Positions 7,114 through 10,051 of a stretch of 10,051 nt of DNA are shown one piece after another; positions within the stretch are counted from its first letter, which is position 1; the number at the start of each line of letters is the position of its first letter. The position numbers and the translations under genes were made by a program. Origin of the DNA: Fimbriimonadaceae bacterium (lineage in GTDB: Bacteria > Armatimonadota > Fimbriimonadia > Fimbriimonadales > Fimbriimonadaceae); the NCBI GenBank assembly GCA_025451715.1, contig JANWJY010000086.1:1-10051 (forward strand), read 5' to 3'. The notes under the pieces are model-generated. The model ran no database searches. It was not told the DNA's origin and saw only the letters and a list, made by a program, of their open reading frames with translations.

Positions 7114-7186
7114 GACCCCGGACGAATGGCGGAAGAGCGCTATGAGAGACGCAAAAGCGATGTGTGCAGACTCAAAACTGTAACGC

Positions 7187-7210
7187 CTTGCGCAAGTTTG
7201 AACGCGCGTT
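7187..7210. repeat. Two tandem 10-bp palindromes
   Basis: CTTGCGCAAG (7187-7196) and AACGCGCGTT (7201-7210) are each perfect palindromes, with centres 14 bases apart. They lie upstream of the candidate promoter of the DnaA-like gene and resemble paired operator sites. No protein can be assigned. The remainder of the 7022-7248 gap shows no gene. Confidence 0.4.
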
Positions 7211-7224
7211 TAATTCTCGAGTTT

Positions 7225-7245
7225 TTTTCCACGCGCTTGTCCACA
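7225..7245 (+). promoter_or_regulatory. Two DnaA-box-like sites
   Basis: TTGTCCACA at 7237-7245 is identical to the DnaA box preferred in high-GC actinobacteria and differs from the E. coli TTATCCACA at one base. TTTTCCACG at 7225-7233 is a weaker match in the same orientation, 12 bases away. Both lie just past the end of the cytochrome gene, in the control region of the DnaA-like gene, which suggests regulation by DnaA. Two sites are too few to call an origin of replication. Confidence 0.4.
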
Positions 7246-7248
7246 AAT

Positions 7249-8505
7249 CTAGTGTTTGATCTTCGCCCAATAGGCGTCGAAATCAAACGTCGGACTGTGC
7301 TCTGTGTTGTGGCACGGCATGCACGATTCCTTTCCGACCTTTGCGAGTTTGTGCTTTGTGGGGTTCATCGCGTGAAGCTTTGAGGGGCCGTGGCACGACT
7401 CGCACCCGACGTCGGTGAGGTTCGGTGTGATCGCGCGCGACCTGAATCCGTTAACTGAGCGAAGTCCGACGACGTGGCAACCGGTGCAGTCGGGGTCGCG
7501 GTCGTGGCCCTCCTTCTCCAATGTCGCGAGAGCTTTGGAGTGCGCGCTTGCCTTCCAAACCCGCTGCTCAGCCGCGTGACACGGGGCGCACGCCGCGCTC
7601 CCGGCGAAGACGTCGGTCTCGCTCCGCGGAACCATCGAGAGCAAGTCTTCGCTCGTGACGCGCGCGAGATAGGCCGTGTAGACCTCCTGCGCCTGCTTGT
7701 CGTCGGCGTACTCGGGGCCGAGGTCGAAAAAGCGGTAAGCCGTGAACGCCTGGCCGTCCCACTCGATGCGTACGACGTACTTAGCGTGCTCGCCTGGCGT
7801 CACGATGAGCGTGTCGCCCACTCTTCGCGGCGCGTCGTAAGGAGAGCTTTTGACACTGCAGACGATGAGCCTCAGGCTGGGGTGCTTCTTGGCGATTGCC
7901 TCAGCGCTCTCCAGGTCGCCCCGCGTCATCAGAACAGGCACGAGCTTCGACTCCTTGGCTTCGTCGGTCAGCGCCCTGACCGACTCGTCGATAGGCTCGA
8001 GCTTGGAGCCCAGCGCAGCACCGATCTGCTCGATGCGCGGGTCGATCCCGCCGATCAGGAACGGGCCGGAGACCTTAAACTTCTTGACCGGGATCGCTCC
8101 GCCGCCTAAACCGGTTGCGACGAGCGCCTCGCCGGAGAGCCGGTCGAGCGACGCCGCCATCCCTGCACCGAGGCGGGCCTCTTCGAGGCCGTAGTTGATC
8201 GCGGCGACCTTCACGAGCTTCATAGTCTCGGCGATGGCCTCGGCCTTCATCTGGTCCTGCCGACCGCTGTCCTTGACGAACCCTCCCGTCTCGATGACTG
8301 TGGTCATGTTGGGGACCGAGAGCTGCTTGATCGCGGTGACGCGACGGCGAAGCCCGCCCGACATCGGTTTGACACACCCGCAGGGAGAGAGGTAGCCGTC
8401 GGTCGCGCCTGCGATGATCAGCACGTGGTGGTCGTGCCCGACCATGCCGCTGATCGTTGAGTACGAAAGCACGGCGAGCGCGACGATCCAGACGAGCGGC
8501 TTCAC
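7249..8505 (-). CDS. Tetrahaem cytochrome c554-type protein with N-terminal phosphoesterase-like domain
   Basis: This 418-residue exported protein has a hydrophobic N-terminus (about 4-20) serving as a signal peptide or anchor. Residues about 27-260 resemble the metallophosphatase/5'-nucleotidase-like domain often found before such cytochromes, opening with DGYLSPCGC (36-44) and GGLRRR (50-55). The usual Asp/His metal ligands of active phosphoesterases are not evident, so it is probably not catalytic. The C-terminal part has four c-type haem sites, CAPCH (306-310), CTGCH (340-344), CESCH (368-372) and CMPCH (395-399), in the arrangement of the cytochrome c554/c' family, with CESCHGP as its usual signature. 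It likely transfers electrons in the periplasm; partner and substrate are unknown. The start is GTG, overlapping the TGA of the upstream gene (GTGA), with AAGGG 8 bases before it, so the two genes are translationally coupled. Confidence 0.9.
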   Translation of the reverse strand: MKPLVWIVALAVLSYSTISGMVGHDHHVLIIAGATDGYLSPCGCVKPMSGGLRRRVTAIKQLSVPNMTTVIETGGFVKDSGRQDQMKAEAIAETMKLVKVAAINYGLEEARLGAGMAASLDRLSGEALVATGLGGGAIPVKKFKVSGPFLIGGIDPRIEQIGAALGSKLEPIDESVRALTDEAKESKLVPVLMTRGDLESAEAIAKKHPSLRLIVCSVKSSPYDAPRRVGDTLIVTPGEHAKYVVRIEWDGQAFTAYRFFDLGPEYADDKQAQEVYTAYLARVTSEDLLSMVPRSETDVFAGSAACAPCHAAEQRVWKASAHSKALATLEKEGHDRDPDCTGCHVVGLRSVNGFRSRAITPNLTDVGCESCHGPSKLHAMNPTKHKLAKVGKESCMPCHNTEHSPTFDFDAYWAKIKH

Positions 8506-10051
8506 TTGACGGTCCCTTCGACGACGATCTCGATGACCTTCTGGTCCGGATCGTCCGTATAGACCTTGATCTTTCCGGAGAATCTGCCGAGAGGCGCCTT
8601 GCCCGTGAAGGTCGCGACGATCTTGTACTCAGTGTCCGGGTGGTAGGGCTCGACGCTCGCGGTGATGAACTCCGTGTCCGACTCGACCTTGAGGACCTTG
8701 TACGGCCGCCCTGGCCGCGTCAGAACGACGCTCCCGCGCGCTGGCTGCTGAGAGAGCGAACCGAAGTAGATGCTCAGGGGGACCGAAACAATGCCCTGCT
8801 GGACATAGGTGTTGTGATAGATCGTCTTGAACCACTTGCCGTCGTCGGTCTGCAGTTCGATCTGCATCGAGAGACGTCCAGGCGGGAGATTGGGAGCGAC
8901 GAGCGTCCTGATGAGATAGCCCTTGCGCTTCTTCGGGCCCTCGCCGATCTCGGGGTAGTCGAGCATTCCCTCCCACATTTCCTCGTCGACCTCGACGACC
9001 GCCGAAACGCCGGAGACGGTGGCCTTCTTGATCTTGAAGCTCTTGCTCTCGTCCAGCACGAGCACAGTCTCGAACTTGCCGCCGCTCTTGTCGACGATCA
9101 GGGTCCCCTCCTGCGTCAGGTTCACAAACCTGTAAGCCGGCCGCACAATCGTCTCGAGCGGGATCCGCTTGATCGGATAGTAGGGGTCGTTGGAGTAGAT
9201 GAAGAGAGCCTTGTTGAGCTTGCCCGTGAACTCGAGAGTGTTGATCGCGATGGAAATGACATTGGTCTCGCCGGGGGCGAGCTGCTGCTTGTAGGCGCCG
9301 ACGATGAAACAGCCACAGTCCGGCACCAGCCGATAGTCGAGCGTTCCCTTGCCTTGGTTCGTGACCTGCAGGCTGATCGACATCTCCTCCGCCTGGCCGA
9401 CGGGGGCAGGGGTGAACTTGACAGGATCGACGACGATCTGCGGGGCGGCGATACCGGGGTTCTTCTTAGCCGCGACGTCCTTCCGGATCTGGTCGGAGAT
9501 CGCAATGTTCTTGAGTGCGAGGCGCGCGTCGCCCATAGATAGGGCATTGTCCGAAGCGTAGTTCTCCTCAGTACGGAACATGAGGTTCCCAGGGCGGACC
9601 TGTCTTGCGAGCCCGAGATACGTGCCGATCGCGAAGATGGTCTCGTTCCTGATCTCGTTCTTGTCGATCGGGCGCAGCTGCACTCCCCGCTTGAGGGCCC
9701 ACACGGCCTCGATGACCGGGTCGCTGTCGTCGGGAGAGGTCATGTACACAGCGCCTGCTGGGCCAACGGTGTCCGTGTTGGCCGGCAGGGTTGGAACGAA
9801 GCCGATCTTGATCTTGCCCTTCGGTACCGTCTTGATGTCGAGCGTGGGCACCCCGACCTTCCAGACCTTGAACGCGATATCGCGCGTCTCCGCGAAGAAG
9901 AGCCTTTGGTTCTCGGTGAGGCCCTTCTCGTCCCACTCGATGGTGACTTCGAGGGTAGGGAGCCTGTTCGCGAGCCGCATTGCCTCAGCCCAGTTACCAA
10001 GCTCGACCTCTGCCTGGACCGCGTAAACCATCGACTGGAACTCGTGCGAAG
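8502..10051 (-). CDS. Secreted protein with degenerate matrixin-like domain and DUF1573/Ig-like domains, 5' truncated
   Basis: The frame is open through the right edge, so the start lies outside; the ATG at 10031 is internal. Residues here are numbered from that Met. The first 25 (QAEVELGNWAEAMRLANRLP) look like a TPR helix pair. Residues about 28-180 follow the layout of a matrixin-type metalloprotease, including GNLMF (148-152) at the Met-turn position and LSMGDARLAL (164-173) where matrixins have their LSxxD helix. The zinc site HExxHxxGxxH, however, is replaced by FAIGTYLGLAR (133-143), so it should be inactive. A DUF1573 (ASH/Ig-like) domain follows at about 200-295 with its DCGCF motif (238-242). 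Then come a middle beta-rich region and a second DUF1573-like domain (about 413-507). It probably acts outside the cytoplasm as a binding or scaffold protein. Its overlap with the cytochrome gene points to a joint function. Confidence 0.8.
   Translation of the reverse strand, partial: SHEFQSMVYAVQAEVELGNWAEAMRLANRLPTLEVTIEWDEKGLTENQRLFFAETRDIAFKVWKVGVPTLDIKTVPKGKIKIGFVPTLPANTDTVGPAGAVYMTSPDDSDPVIEAVWALKRGVQLRPIDKNEIRNETIFAIGTYLGLARQVRPGNLMFRTEENYASDNALSMGDARLALKNIAISDQIRKDVAAKKNPGIAAPQIVVDPVKFTPAPVGQAEEMSISLQVTNQGKGTLDYRLVPDCGCFIVGAYKQQLAPGETNVISIAINTLEFTGKLNKALFIYSNDPYYPIKRIPLETIVRPAYRFVNLTQEGTLIVDKSGGKFETVLVLDESKSFKIKKATVSGVSAVVEVDEEMWEGMLDYPEIGEGPKKRKGYLIRTLVAPNLPPGRLSMQIELQTDDGKWFKTIYHNTYVQQGIVSVPLSIYFGSLSQQPARGSVVLTRPGRPYKVLKVESDTEFITASVEPYHPDTEYKIVATFTGKAPLGRFSGKIKVYTDDPDQKVIEIVVEGTVK

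Noticed and set aside
7222..7228. T7 run as an intrinsic terminator
   Set aside because: No stable GC hairpin directly precedes it on the plus strand, no plus-strand gene ends there, and on the minus strand it reads as A.
7022..7248. The gap as a replication origin
   Set aside because: Only two DnaA-box-like sites are present, there is no AT-rich unwinding stretch of useful length, and the neighbours are not dnaN, recF or gyrB.
8457..9542. 361-codon open frame on the plus strand
   Set aside because: It lies wholly antisense to the cytochrome and DUF1573 genes. Its product is a low-complexity run of Arg, Asp, Leu and Val, as expected from the opposite strand of GC-rich codons, and it has no recognisable domain.

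Overview
This is a GC-rich bacterial chromosomal stretch of about 10 kb with seven protein genes, two of them cut by the window edges. The organism is most likely a free-living diderm. The first gene encodes an outer-membrane-type beta-barrel (DUF5916-like), two genes encode exported proteins of a type common in Planctomycetes and Armatimonadota-like bacteria (DUF1573 and c554-type multihaem cytochrome), and one gene is an Mpa/ARC-type proteasomal AAA ATPase, a family rare outside Actinobacteria. Together these point tentatively to Armatimonadota (Fimbriimonas-like) or a neighbouring phylum; this is inference, and no marker gene confirms it. I saw no RNA genes, CRISPR array, insertion sequence or prophage.

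Layout. Plus strand, 2-2806: a 5'-truncated DUF5916-like barrel protein, followed 15 bases later by an exported HEAT-repeat protein. These end tail-to-tail against the next gene, sharing a CTAG that provides a TAG stop on both strands. Minus strand, 10051 down to 2803, in transcription order: (1) a 5'-truncated secreted protein with a degenerate matrixin-like domain and DUF1573/Ig-like domains; (2) a tetrahaem c554-type cytochrome whose GTG start overlaps the previous stop; (3) a 227-base regulatory gap with palindromes, a sigma70-like promoter and two DnaA-box-like sites; (4) a DnaA-like AAA+ ATPase; (5) a CBS-GGDEF diguanylate cyclase-like protein starting 3 bases after it; (6) a 112-base gap with a 10-bp inverted repeat and a possible leaderless promoter; (7) the ARC/Mpa-like ATPase.

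How they may work together. The matrixin-like/DUF1573 protein and the cytochrome look like one periplasmic unit. The DnaA-like ATPase and the GGDEF protein look like a translationally coupled pair joining a nucleotide-switch ATPase to cyclic-di-GMP signalling. The ARC-like ATPase probably has its own promoter. The barrel and the HEAT protein form a separate envelope operon.

The most unusual points are a DnaA paralogue that keeps its ATPase residues and domain IV outline but has lost the DnaA-box-reading signature; an Mpa-like ATPase without the C-terminal proteasome-docking tail; and a matrixin-like domain in which every zinc and catalytic residue is replaced.
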